Positions 55,718-62,725 of a stretch of DNA of 62,733 bases are shown here, piece by piece (positions within the stretch are counted from its first letter, which is position 1; each line of letters starts with the position of its first letter). The position numbers and the translations under genes were made by a program. The stretch comes from a virus. The stretch covers positions 1 to 62,733 of the IMG/VR virus record IMGVR_UViG_3300023115_000020; one strand, 5' to 3'. The notes beneath the pieces are model-generated. The model was not told the origin of the DNA, did no database searches, and saw nothing but the letters and a program-made list of their open reading frames with translations.

Positions 55718-56314
55718 TTAATTATTATACGATATATTACTTATCGTGTCAACCTTTACATTTGAATAATTCCAGGCTTTTGGCAGTTCCCATTCATCGT
55801 CCTGATATATAGTGAATTTAATTTTTGGAAAACAACTAAAAACCATACCTATTTGATGTATCCAGTAACGCGGATCGACTGCTTTTTTATCTGTATCGTC
55901 ATAGTTAGGAGTACCTTTATATATGTTATTAACTGTTTTAGTTTTGCTATGTAAATCAAAACCAATTAGATTAACGTATTTTTCTTTTGCAAATAATGCT
56001 GCAACAAGAACAGCATAAGGTCCACTTCCCCATTGAAAAGGTTCGTCCCAACGTTGATCACCTTTATATGGCAACGGCGGAACTTGCCTAACTCCTATAT
56101 TTTTAAATCTTGGATACCAGTCTGGTCGTGTATACACTAAGGTATTATTTAAATTTACTTTTGCATTTAGTGCTTCTTGCACCATACGTTTATCAACACA
56201 TATTAAATAGTCGGTGTAATAGTCTCGATATAAAGCATTGCAACCAGACTTAGGGCCGTCTAGTTTGCCTATGTCAATTGTTGATCGGCTCTCGCCATTG
56301 CCTATCGCCCACAT
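55718..56314 (-). CDS. Rossmann-like protein, DUF115/MptE-like (198 aa)
   Basis: It begins MWAIGNGESRSTIDIGKL, a glycine-rich loop like the GNGPS start of DUF115/MptE-type proteins, with SGCNALYRDY and DYLICVDKRM next. Later it has WGSGPYAVLVAALFAKEKYVNLIGFDL and DPRYWIHQIG. I recall relatives in marine phages annotated only as hypothetical. A role in pterin or sugar-nucleotide chemistry is conceivable from the fold and from queD downstream, but is not shown. It overlaps the preceding membrane protein gene by 41 bases. Confidence 0.65.
   Translation of the reverse strand: MWAIGNGESRSTIDIGKLDGPKSGCNALYRDYYTDYLICVDKRMVQEALNAKVNLNNTLVYTRPDWYPRFKNIGVRQVPPLPYKGDQRWDEPFQWGSGPYAVLVAALFAKEKYVNLIGFDLHSKTKTVNNIYKGTPNYDDTDKKAVDPRYWIHQIGMVFSCFPKIKFTIYQDDEWELPKAWNYSNVKVDTISNISYNN
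55724..55752 (-). promoter_or_regulatory. Early promoter of queD
   Basis: TTGACA (55747-55752), 17 bases, TATAAT (55724-55729), lying inside the 3' end of the upstream gene. Confidence 0.9.
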
Positions 56315-56585
56315 CTTTTCTAATCTCTTTTAGTTCATCTTTAAGTGTATCAAAGTTCTTTTCTGTTCGTTTGGCACATTGTACCATATACACTATTTTA
56401 CTTATCGCCCACCACCACCAGAATACACTGGTTGCGATAAAAATGACTACAATAGATACTGATGTGATATTGATTAGTGATTTAAAACCTAATAATATTT
56501 CGCCTATGATGATGGCTAGTGCGACAAATGGTGCTGTCCACGCCGCATATTTCCACCAACGTGCCTGTTGTTCTGTTTTGTTCAT
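56274..56585 (-). CDS. Two-helix membrane protein (103 aa)
   Basis: ATG 56585 is chosen because GAGGGAG lies seven bases upstream; a longer frame has no ribosome site. Two membrane helices (WTAPFVALAIIIGEILLGF and SVSIVVIFIATSVFWWWWAISKIVY) are followed by a cytoplasmic-looking coiled coil (TEKNFDTLKDELKEIRKDV). A holin-like or membrane-tether function is possible. Expression is late, with a hairpin at the expected 5' end of its mRNA. Confidence 0.72.
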   Translation of the reverse strand: MNKTEQQARWWKYAAWTAPFVALAIIIGEILLGFKSLINITSVSIVVIFIATSVFWWWWAISKIVYMVQCAKRTEKNFDTLKDELKEIRKDVGDRQWREPINN

Positions 56586-56598
56586 TGATGCTCCCTCT

Positions 56599-56616
56599 CT
56601 GAGTATCATTACTCAG
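56599..56616 (-). other. Hairpin at the predicted 5' end of a late mRNA
   Basis: CTGAGTA, four bases, TACTCAG: a perfect 7-bp stem-loop. The late promoter ends at 56623, so transcription should begin about 56617, placing the hairpin at the extreme 5' end, before GAGGGAG. Confidence 0.65.
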
Positions 56617-56622
56617 CATAAT

Positions 56623-56629
56623 TATTTAT
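56623..56629 (-). promoter_or_regulatory. Late promoter (AATAAATA)
   Basis: Minus-strand ATAAATA, 37 bases before ATG 56585. Confidence 0.65.
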
Positions 56630-56659
56630 TAGAGGGTGGTTAAGAATTAAATATTGATA

Positions 56660-57775
56660 TTATGAGCTGATAGAACCAAAAGTTTTCCAAACACCTGGAG
56701 AACCTTCTTTAACACAGATCCATCCTACATGTCCAGTTGGTTTAGGCTCGCTATTCCAAACAATGTCGCCCAGTCTATAAGAACCGTTACTTGGAGCACT
56801 AGAGCCAACTTCGAAACGTTTACCTTCAAAACTTACAGGTCCAGCAGTTTCTATATCTGCTGTAGGGTTGTTAACATTAACACCTAGTTTACCTTTTACG
56901 TTTGTCTTGCTTTCGCTGTCTGCACCTATAGTTATCTTACCTGTAGATGATATACTAATACGAACAGCATTATCAGTAATTACATTTAAATCAGCAGTTG
57001 TATATGTACCTAGTGTAGCAGTTTTTCCTTCGGTATCTATAATAAACTCTGCATCATCTTGTACTATACCAAATGTACCGTTAGGAGTTTCAGTACCAAT
57101 ACCAAAACGCATATAGTCGCCGTTCCAGAATACATACTGATCAATGTTCATGTTGCCTTCCATAGCAACATTTTGTAATACACCTACTTGTGTTAGACTA
57201 CTTCTTGTAACAGTTGGACCTAGTTCGTCCATGCTTAGAACACTAACTTGATCTATTGCATAGTGTTGATCTCTTTGTAAGTCAATAGACTCTGAAGACC
57301 AAATTCTGTCCGGACCGCTTCTTAATACAAATTGTTTTGTAGGACCATCGACACGCCAAATCATACCTTTTTGATATACAGTATCAGCGCCATTAGAAAC
57401 AAACTCTAATGGACTAGAACGTTCTATACGAACATCTGCTGTAAGTTCGTCAACATGTAGTTTACTAACAGTTAAATCACCTTGTACAGTTAGATTTCCT
57501 GTAACAGTTGTATCGCCAACAATATTTTCAACATCAATATTATCAGTTAATATGCCGTTTTCGTCTACAACAACAACTAATCTTGTGCTATCATCTCTAA
57601 TTCCCTGACTTTGGAATCTAGTAATTGTACCTCCGTCGATAACATCGCCAGACAGGCTTCTGTTACCTATTACAGGTGCAGTAGGTTCAGCTCTTGAAAG
57701 CTGGAATATAGCATCGCCTAAATCGTTTAGACCTTGGCGAATTCTGCTGATTTCTTGATCGGATACATTGCTCAT
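56660..57775 (-). CDS. Tail fibre-like structural protein (371 aa)
   Basis: The N-terminus is helical (SDQEISRIRQGLNDLGDAIFQL). The rest is beta-rich and repetitive in the style of phage fibres: VVGDTTVTGNLTVQGDLTVSKLHV-like strands (near 90), FGIGTETPNGTFGI and KLGVNVNNPTADIETAG. It ends in a small domain with WNSEPKPTGHVGWICVKEG, often seen at fibre C-termini. A GATAAATA late element lies five bases before ATG, without a ribosome site. Confidence 0.78.
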   Translation of the reverse strand: MSNVSDQEISRIRQGLNDLGDAIFQLSRAEPTAPVIGNRSLSGDVIDGGTITRFQSQGIRDDSTRLVVVVDENGILTDNIDVENIVGDTTVTGNLTVQGDLTVSKLHVDELTADVRIERSSPLEFVSNGADTVYQKGMIWRVDGPTKQFVLRSGPDRIWSSESIDLQRDQHYAIDQVSVLSMDELGPTVTRSSLTQVGVLQNVAMEGNMNIDQYVFWNGDYMRFGIGTETPNGTFGIVQDDAEFIIDTEGKTATLGTYTTADLNVITDNAVRISISSTGKITIGADSESKTNVKGKLGVNVNNPTADIETAGPVSFEGKRFEVGSSAPSNGSYRLGDIVWNSEPKPTGHVGWICVKEGSPGVWKTFGSISS

Positions 57776-57780
57776 GTAAG

Positions 57781-57787
57781 TATTTAT
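57781..57787 (-). promoter_or_regulatory. Late promoter (GATAAATA), directly before ATG
   Basis: Minus-strand ATAAATA preceded by G, five bases before ATG 57775; it touches the last base of the upstream gene. Confidence 0.7.
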
Positions 57788-59082
57788 CAGTTTACTTTAA
57801 GAAGCACTGTATCAGGATTACAACGTCCGTTTAGTTTTGTATCTGTAGTTTTTATATCATCTAAGAACTTGCGTAGAGCAACTTTACCTGCGGCTTTGAA
57901 CTCTTTTAGTTGTTCTTCTGGCTTACGCAGAGTCTTTTGAATACTTTCTTTTTCGTCAAACCCGATAATAGTTGTACCTTTTACACTAAGTCCTGTTCCA
58001 TCTCTTGCAAGTCCTTTTGGATCTACGTTTGAAGCAACATATTTTCCTAGTTTACGTGTCTTACTGTTAAACACCCACAGCTCATTAGCACCTACAATAA
58101 GTGTAGGATCAATGCTTGCAAGTGAATATTTGTCATCTGCTTTGTTAAACTTCAACTTCTCTACAATTTTACTTGCAGAACGTTGTTTAGGCTTACGTGG
58201 CTTACGTGTTGCTTTGGCTTGCTCAATAATAAAGTCTAGTTCTGAGTTAACAGTTTCAATTGCTTTGCGGTATTTTGCAATCTCAGATTTATTTCTATGT
58301 GAATATCCTTCTTTGAGTTGTTCCCACATATCAGCTTCGTGTTCGTCCATTTTAGCCAACTGTCCTTTTGTTGGCATTCTTTCTAGGTCGTCAAAGTCTA
58401 CTAGTTCCATTTCCCAGAAAGATTTCATCTTGCGAGCGTGTGCTTGACTGGGCTGAATCTTTTTTAAGTATGCTTTAAAATCAAAACCTTTAGGGTCAAA
58501 TGACTTTGGGTCAACTATCCAACCTTCTAACCATTCGTCAATGGGCTCTGCCATTTCGTTTGCTTGATCGCGAATACGTTCTTGAATTGTAGGAACATAG
58601 ACATTTGCTTTTGCTTTTTCTTCCTCTTTCTTTTCTACTACTACTTTAGAACCTTTTTCAATATATTCTGCAATTTTATTTTTTAACCAACTGCTAGGAC
58701 CTTTTTTCTCCCCCATTGTACCAGGAAGACTTTGCCAATATTCATCTTCTCTCTTTACATAGTCGGGAGCACCGTCTAAAAAGGAAACAGCAACAGTTGC
58801 ACAAGTTACACTAAGATACGCACTAGGAACCGCTTTTACGTGTTTGATTTGTTCTTTGGTGTATTCACCGCTTTGTTCCATCCATTTAAAAATATATGGA
58901 TATAAGTCTGTAGGTTTGTAATTTTCGTAGTAGAAGGATCTTACATGTTCTCTATGACGATGGATCTGTTCGCCAGTCCATTCTTCCCAACCATTCCAGC
59001 TCGGTGCGGCAAGTTTTGCTCCACGTTTGACACGAGGCGCGGCTCTAGTTTTCTTTTTACGGGTTGTCTTGGGAAGTGCCAT
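57787..59082 (-). CDS. Unrecognised 431-aa protein
   Basis: The N-terminus is very basic (TTRKKKTRAAPRVKRGAK). Next are a Trp/His-rich segment (WNGWEEWTGEQIHRHREHVRSFYY), a long charged helical middle (VVVEKKEEEKAKANV, MDEHEADMWEQLKEGYSHR) and a C-terminal beta-like domain with NELWVFNSKTRKLGKYVA. Homologues in marine T4-like phages seem familiar to me, but no function is known. An early promoter and AGGAG precede it, so a nucleic-acid-related early function is more likely than a virion role. Confidence 0.68.
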   Translation of the reverse strand: MALPKTTRKKKTRAAPRVKRGAKLAAPSWNGWEEWTGEQIHRHREHVRSFYYENYKPTDLYPYIFKWMEQSGEYTKEQIKHVKAVPSAYLSVTCATVAVSFLDGAPDYVKREDEYWQSLPGTMGEKKGPSSWLKNKIAEYIEKGSKVVVEKKEEEKAKANVYVPTIQERIRDQANEMAEPIDEWLEGWIVDPKSFDPKGFDFKAYLKKIQPSQAHARKMKSFWEMELVDFDDLERMPTKGQLAKMDEHEADMWEQLKEGYSHRNKSEIAKYRKAIETVNSELDFIIEQAKATRKPRKPKQRSASKIVEKLKFNKADDKYSLASIDPTLIVGANELWVFNSKTRKLGKYVASNVDPKGLARDGTGLSVKGTTIIGFDEKESIQKTLRKPEEQLKEFKAAGKVALRKFLDDIKTTDTKLNGRCNPDTVLLKVN

Positions 59083-59113
59083 GTCATAAATCTCCTAACG
59101 TTCAAGTTTTAGT

Positions 59114-59142
59114 ATTATATATGTCTTATCGAAAAAAGTCAA
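59114..59142 (-). promoter_or_regulatory. Early promoter of the 431-aa gene
   Basis: TTGACT (59137-59142), 17 bases, TATAAT (59114-59119); leader of about 25 bases with AGGAG. Confidence 0.88.
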
Positions 59143-59378
59143 CTATTTTTGAGTGCGTATAGGGTTGCATACTTACCTTCGAGTATACCAGTAATGGTAA
59201 CTTTGTAACCATAAGAATAGTCATCGGGATATATATTATACCTTACGTCTTCAGCGTGATCCATACACCATTTACCTTCATTAGTTTGTTGCCAACGCCA
59301 TATTGGTTCTGCACAATATAGTTCAGGATCTTCTACATCGCCCATTTGAAATGATGTCAGAATGTACTTAGCCTTCAT
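59139..59378 (-). CDS. Small hypothetical protein (79 aa)
   Basis: A 79-residue protein, MKAKYILTSFQMGDVEDPELY, continuing PIWRWQQTNEGKWCM and a beta-rich end (YGYKVTITGILEG). The FQMGDVEDPxLYxAEPIWxWQ block is one I recall from cyanophage proteins of unknown function. It follows ligase by 29 bases. Confidence 0.7.
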   Translation of the reverse strand: MKAKYILTSFQMGDVEDPELYCAEPIWRWQQTNEGKWCMDHAEDVRYNIYPDDYSYGYKVTITGILEGKYATLYALKNS

Positions 59379-59407
59379 TTTCTAAATCCCAAATACATAT
59401 ATTTGGT

Positions 59408-60724
59408 TTAGATTTTTTCGCCAGTTTCAAATCCGCGGAAGGTTTTAAATCTTGGAAAGCGAAGCGAATAAGTACCGTCTTGATTTTGTGTAATTGCATC
59501 TGCTCTAACCTCTACAAGATTTCCGATAATATTGTTGCGATTATTCCAAAAGTCATCACGATTAGCATCGCTGAACCCACTACCAACATTAACGCGAATA
59601 TCTTTTCCGTCATCGGTCCCGGCGCAGACAAACGCTCCAAGGCGACCTTCATTCCTACCAGTACCTTCTTCAATTTCTTTTACCTCCAATGTAACCTCAA
59701 TAAATGGTTTGGCTTTGAGCCAAGCATGGCTACGTTTGCACTCATAATGTGCATCTATATCTTTAATCATTACGCCTTCGTAACCACCGTCTACAGCCGC
59801 TTTATTAAGCTCTACAAAGCGTTTTTCGCCTTCAGGAGTGTCTAAGTCTACATCTTCCCAGTCCAGTGCTTGTACGTGCTGTAAGACGTCCTTATGCTCC
59901 TCTACCCAAGCCTTAGTGATTGCACTACGAAAGCTCTGCGGTTTATCCCACTCGCCTTTTTGGAAACAACCTAGCGGAATGGTATCAAACAAATGTAGTA
60001 CAGCATCGTTTGCAGCCACGTTTTCTTTACGGTGTACCTGCTTCATTAGATCTTGAAAGTTAGCACTCATTACCTCACCGTCTAGTACAAGCGGATAAGG
60101 CACAGGATATTCTTTAACTACAGCACGGATTTCTTCAATGATGTGATCGAAGTTGTGGAACTGTTTTCCGTTGCGGCTGTACATTTCAATCTTGTTGCCG
60201 TTTACATCGTGGATAACAACTAGCACACGAACACCGTCTAGTTTGATTTCAATCTGTTTCTTGCCTACCATTTTCTTTTCGTGCTTGGCACTGTCATGTG
60301 CAAGTTGACAAGTGAATACAGGAACAGTACCTGGTACTACTTTGTTTACAGTCTTTTCACTTACACCACAACGTAGGTCTTTGATAAGGATCCTGCGATA
60401 CCAATCGTTCCATTGCTCTGTAGTAGCAACACCCATTGCTAGTTCAATTGCGTCACGTGCCGCATGTCCGGTTAGCTCACGCTGTTGTAGTTTTTCAGCA
60501 AGTTCTTTAAACACTTCCCAAGATAATCCCTGTCCTGACAACACATCTGAACGCTCTGGCACTTGCTTTACACCAAATGTTACAAGAGCATCAAGTGCCA
60601 TTGTAAGACCTTCAAAGAACTCTGGAAGTCCTTCTTCGTGTGCTTGTTTTAGGATTGCTTCTTTGCCCAAGCGACTATTGTCTGCTTCAAGTTTAGCGAT
60701 AATATCTTGTGGTTGTGTTCTCAT
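59408..60724 (-). CDS. gp30: ATP-dependent DNA ligase (T4 gp30-like)
   Basis: The 438-residue protein carries the nucleotidyltransferase motifs in order: IEIKLDGVRVLV (motif I, Lys-x-Asp-Gly), EMYSRNGK (motif Ia/III region), LVLDGEVM (motif III), YEGVMIKD (motif IV), and WLKAKP (motif V). The C-terminal OB-fold region follows, ending FPRFKTFRG. The N-terminal helical domain (about 1-145) is gp30-like. T4 gp30 is 487 residues. It seals Okazaki fragments. A TTGACA-17-TATTAT promoter lies 43 bases before the ATG with GAGG. Confidence 0.94.
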   Translation of the reverse strand: MRTQPQDIIAKLEADNSRLGKEAILKQAHEEGLPEFFEGLTMALDALVTFGVKQVPERSDVLSGQGLSWEVFKELAEKLQQRELTGHAARDAIELAMGVATTEQWNDWYRRILIKDLRCGVSEKTVNKVVPGTVPVFTCQLAHDSAKHEKKMVGKKQIEIKLDGVRVLVVIHDVNGNKIEMYSRNGKQFHNFDHIIEEIRAVVKEYPVPYPLVLDGEVMSANFQDLMKQVHRKENVAANDAVLHLFDTIPLGCFQKGEWDKPQSFRSAITKAWVEEHKDVLQHVQALDWEDVDLDTPEGEKRFVELNKAAVDGGYEGVMIKDIDAHYECKRSHAWLKAKPFIEVTLEVKEIEEGTGRNEGRLGAFVCAGTDDGKDIRVNVGSGFSDANRDDFWNNRNNIIGNLVEVRADAITQNQDGTYSLRFPRFKTFRGFETGEKI

Positions 60725-61005
60725 ATTTGCCTCGGTGTTGTGCCTGTTAAAAAATACATTTTAGTTATAATAGCATCAACATCACTTTCTGTCAACCAAC
60801 CTTTTACTGTATCACCTTCATTAGTAATACCTGGCATTTCTTTTTGCTCGCCATCTTTAAATACAGCAATTTCAAACAAGCCTTGTTTATTACCGTATGA
60901 CACTTCGTTTTTAATAACACTTAATTCATAGTTGCCAAACTGTATAACAGCCTGTACACCTTTTGGTGTTTCAGTTTCCAATAATTGAAAGTCCTTCATT
61001 TTCAT
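60721..61005 (-). CDS. Hypothetical protein (94 aa)
   Basis: A small alpha/beta protein with GVQAVIQFGNYELSVIKNEVSYG, GLFEIAVFKDGE and GWLTESDVDAIITKMYF, a pattern I associate with hypothetical proteins of marine T4-like phages. It overlaps the ligase start (ATGA) and starts 35 bases inside the preceding gene. No motif suggests an enzyme. Confidence 0.7.
   Translation of the reverse strand: MKMKDFQLLETETPKGVQAVIQFGNYELSVIKNEVSYGNKQGLFEIAVFKDGEQKEMPGITNEGDTVKGWLTESDVDAIITKMYFLTGTTPRQI
60767..60795 (-). promoter_or_regulatory. Early promoter of DNA ligase
   Basis: TTGACA (60790-60795), 17 bases, TATTAT (60767-60772), embedded in the coding end of the upstream gene. Confidence 0.82.
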
Positions 61006-61165
61006 AATATTCTGGCTCCATTTCTAGTGATTCGTGAAAGTCAAATACTTCATAGCCTTGTAGTGCATACCAAGTAGCACGAGCAGGAGTAGTCAACACT
61101 AGTTCGTCGTGTATCCTACCCTTGCTCGTCCATTTTTCTATACTATATAGTCTATGTTCAATCAT
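60971..61165 (-). CDS. Small hypothetical protein (64 aa)
   Basis: A 64-residue protein, MIEHRLYSIEKWTSKGRIHD, with ATWYALQGYEVFDFHE in the middle and an acidic end. It overlaps the phosphoesterase stop by ATGA and the next gene by 35 bases. No function recognised. Confidence 0.62.
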   Translation of the reverse strand: MIEHRLYSIEKWTSKGRIHDELVLTTPARATWYALQGYEVFDFHESLEMEPEYYENEGLSIIGN

Positions 61166-61701
61166 CTGACTCTAAGTTCTTCGATGTTGATCGGAGTGTA
61201 GTTGATTTGCTCAACGCACACACATCTGTGAAACTCAGTTGGGCTTGGATTCTGGTGAATGTGTCCGTGTACGTTTACCATACTTCCTTCACCAAATCTG
61301 TGACTCTCGCCCAGTGTACTGTTGTGTACAGGAACGTGAGTCAACAGCAAGCCAAACTCTGGAAACATTCTCCACATGTCAATCTTACCCCAGACACCAC
61401 TAGACGCCATCATCTTGATGTTGTCGTGGTTGCCAACGATAAGTCTTTTCTGTCCGTTCAGTTTAGGAAAGTTAGTCTTTAACCATTCTTCCTTATCTGT
61501 ACCAAACAGCACATCGCCTAAGTGGTAGACTTTGTCGCCAGGCTTAACAACGCTATTCCAGTTATCCATCATGGCTTCATTCATCTCGTCCACATTAGCG
61601 AACCTGTCGCCGCGAGTGGGCCTACCGTCGATGTCGGTAAAGTTCAAAATGTTTGCGTGGTTAAAGTGCGTATCACTTATTACCCAAATATCTCTTGCCA
61701 T
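61162..61701 (-). CDS. Calcineurin-like metallophosphoesterase
   Basis: The 179-residue protein has the metal-binding motifs of the family in order: ISDTHFNH (DxH), YHLGDVLFG (GDxx), LIVGNHDN (GNHD), LLTHVPVH (Hxx) and NVHGHIHQ (GHxH). It hydrolyses phosphoesters; phosphodiesterase or RNA-end activity is possible. A consensus early promoter and AGAGGG precede it. It heads an operon running through two small genes to DNA ligase. Confidence 0.88.
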   Translation of the reverse strand: MARDIWVISDTHFNHANILNFTDIDGRPTRGDRFANVDEMNEAMMDNWNSVVKPGDKVYHLGDVLFGTDKEEWLKTNFPKLNGQKRLIVGNHDNIKMMASSGVWGKIDMWRMFPEFGLLLTHVPVHNSTLGESHRFGEGSMVNVHGHIHQNPSPTEFHRCVCVEQINYTPINIEELRVR

Positions 61702-61730
61702 AGGATTACCCTCTTTAAACTTATATCTAT

Positions 61731-61759
61731 ATTATACGACATTATACCCATAATGTCAA
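61731..61759 (-). promoter_or_regulatory. Early promoter of the phosphoesterase-ligase operon
   Basis: TTGACA (61754-61759), 17 bases, TATAAT (61731-61736), just beyond the first tRNA gene. Confidence 0.9.
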
Positions 61760-61766
61760 CTAAATT

Positions 61767-61843
61767 TGGCCCGCTCGGAGAGATTCGAACTCCCGGCCTT
61801 AGGTTCCGCAAACCTACGCTCTATCCAGCTGAGCTACGAGCGG
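61767..61843 (-). tRNA. tRNA-Arg (GCG)
   Basis: Complete cloverleaf on the minus strand: acceptor CCGCTCG/CGAGCGG, anticodon loop TTGCGGA between TAGGT and ACCTA, T-loop TTCGAAT, discriminator G and encoded CCA. Anticodon GCG reads CGC and CGU. Confidence 0.9.
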
Positions 61844-61851
61844 ATAAGTTT

Positions 61852-61879
61852 AGTATACTTCTTTACACTCGTATGTCAA
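61852..61879 (-). promoter_or_regulatory. Promoter between tRNA-Cys and tRNA-Arg
   Basis: TTGACA (61874-61879), 16 bases, TATACT (61852-61857). It would give tRNA-Arg its own transcript. Confidence 0.65.
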
Positions 61880-61885
61880 GTTTTT

Positions 61886-61960
61886 TGGAGTGGATGACAG
61901 GACTTGAACCTGCATTGTACGGATTTGCAATCCGTTGCGTAACCATTCCGCCACACCCAC
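61886..61960 (-). tRNA. tRNA-Cys (GCA)
   Basis: Acceptor GTGGGTG/CATCCAC with one G-U pair, anticodon loop TTGCAAA, discriminator T (as in bacterial tRNA-Cys), T-loop TTCAAGT, encoded CCA. Confidence 0.92.
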
Positions 61961-61965
61961 AAAAT

Positions 61966-62042
<77 letters not shown>

Positions 62043-62046
62043 AATT

Positions 62047-62121
62047 TGGCAGGCAAGCAAGGATTCGAACCTCATACTCGAGTTTTGGAGACTCGCGTGT
62101 TGCCAATTACACCACTCACCC
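62047..62121 (-). tRNA. tRNA-Trp (CCA)
   Basis: Anticodon loop CTCCAAA between CGAGT and ACTCG, discriminator G, encoded CCA. The acceptor GGGTGAG/CTTGCCT contains three G-U pairs including G1-U72, an unusually weak stem. Confidence 0.88.
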
Positions 62122-62123
62122 AT

Positions 62124-62159
62124 AAAAAAAGCCCCTAACATTATTAGTGCTAGGGGCTT
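62124..62159 (-). terminator. Rho-independent terminator upstream of tRNA-Trp
   Basis: On the minus strand a perfect 9-bp stem AAGCCCCTA/TAGGGGCTT with a 13-base loop is followed by a run of T. It ends transcripts started at the 62280 promoter before the tRNA-Trp gene. Confidence 0.88.
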
Positions 62160-62279
62160 ATCTTAAATAACTTTTTAAAAAGTCGCGTTAAGACATACCC
62201 CCTTTTGGCGGCCAACAAGTAATGTTTGTTGTGTTAGTCTTAATCACGTTAGTATTCCTTTTTTGTTTAGTATGTGTAT
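62160..62279 (-). ncRNA. Candidate small transcript between promoter and terminator
   Basis: A promoter (62280-62308) and a strong terminator (62124-62159) bracket about 150 bases containing no tRNA. The predicted RNA runs from about 62273 to 62124. It could be a small RNA or the mRNA of the 19-codon frame inside it. The segment also holds the palindrome ACTTTTTAAAAAGT near 62170. Confidence 0.5.
62188..62247 (-). CDS. Possible 19-codon micropeptide
   Basis: GTG 62247 opens a frame of 19 residues beginning MIKTNTTN, containing CWPPKGG, and ending at TAA 62188. AAAAGGA lies about eight bases upstream. It is the only frame in the terminator-bounded transcript. Too short to judge by composition. 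Confidence 0.35.
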   Translation of the reverse strand: MIKTNTTNITCWPPKGGMS

Positions 62280-62308
62280 ACTATACTATCTTTATTTATC
62301 GTTGTCAA
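62280..62308 (-). promoter_or_regulatory. Promoter of the small transcript
   Basis: TTGACA (62303-62308), 17 bases, TATAGT (62280-62285), just downstream of tRNA-Glu. Confidence 0.8.
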
Positions 62309-62319
62309 CCTCTTTTGGT

Positions 62320-62395
62320 TGGTATCCCGTACCGGACTCGAACCGGTGTTGCCGCCGTGAAAGGGCGGTGTCCTAGGCCACTAGACGAACGGGAC
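62320..62395 (-). tRNA. tRNA-Glu (TTC)
   Basis: Acceptor GTCCCGT/ACGGGAT with G1-U72, anticodon loop CTTTCAC between CCGCC and GGCGG, discriminator A, encoded CCA. Confidence 0.93.
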
Positions 62396-62399
62396 ATAG

Positions 62400-62476
62400 T
62401 GGCGACCTGTACCGGGCTCGAACCGGTGACCTCTAGCGTGACAGGCTAGCGTTCTAACCAACTGAACTAACAGGCC
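62400..62476 (-). tRNA. tRNA-Asp (GTC)
   Basis: Acceptor GGCCTGT/ACAGGTC, anticodon loop CTGTCAC between CTAGC and GCTAG, discriminator G, encoded CCA. Confidence 0.93.
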
Positions 62477-62481
62477 AAAAC

Positions 62482-62555
62482 TGGAGCGGGTACCGAGAAT
62501 CGAACTCGGACGATCACGTTGGCAACGTGGCAGGCTACCTTTACATCATACCCGC
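62482..62555 (-). tRNA. tRNA-Gly (GCC)
   Basis: Acceptor GCGGGTA/TACCCGC, anticodon loop TTGCCAA, discriminator T, encoded CCA. One mismatch at the base of the anticodon stem. Confidence 0.92.
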
Positions 62556-62556
62556 T

Positions 62557-62632
62557 TGGTGGAGAATGGCGGGATCGAACCGCCGACCTCCTGAATGCAA
62601 ATCAGGCGCTCTCCCAGCTGAGCTAATTCCCC
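62557..62632 (-). tRNA. tRNA-Ala (TGC)
   Basis: Acceptor GGGGAAT/ATTCTCC with the identity pair position 3-70 as G-U, anticodon loop TTTGCAT between CCTGA and TCAGG, discriminator A, encoded CCA. Confidence 0.94.
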
Positions 62633-62639
62633 TTAAAAC

Positions 62640-62722
62640 TGGTGCCCATGGAGAGACTCGAACTCCCACACTTTCGTACTAGAACCTAAATCTAGCGTGT
62701 CTACCAATTTCACCACATGGGC
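62640..62722 (-). tRNA. tRNA-Leu (TAG)
   Basis: Acceptor GCCCATG/CATGGGC, anticodon loop TTTAGGT between CTAGA and TCTAG, an 11-base variable arm as in class II tRNAs, discriminator A, encoded CCA. Confidence 0.93.
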
Positions 62723-62725
62723 ATA

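Noticed and set aside
60312-60764. 150-codon plus-strand frame opposite DNA ligase
   Set aside because: Antisense to ligase motifs; Ser/Cys-rich shadow without promoter or ribosome site.
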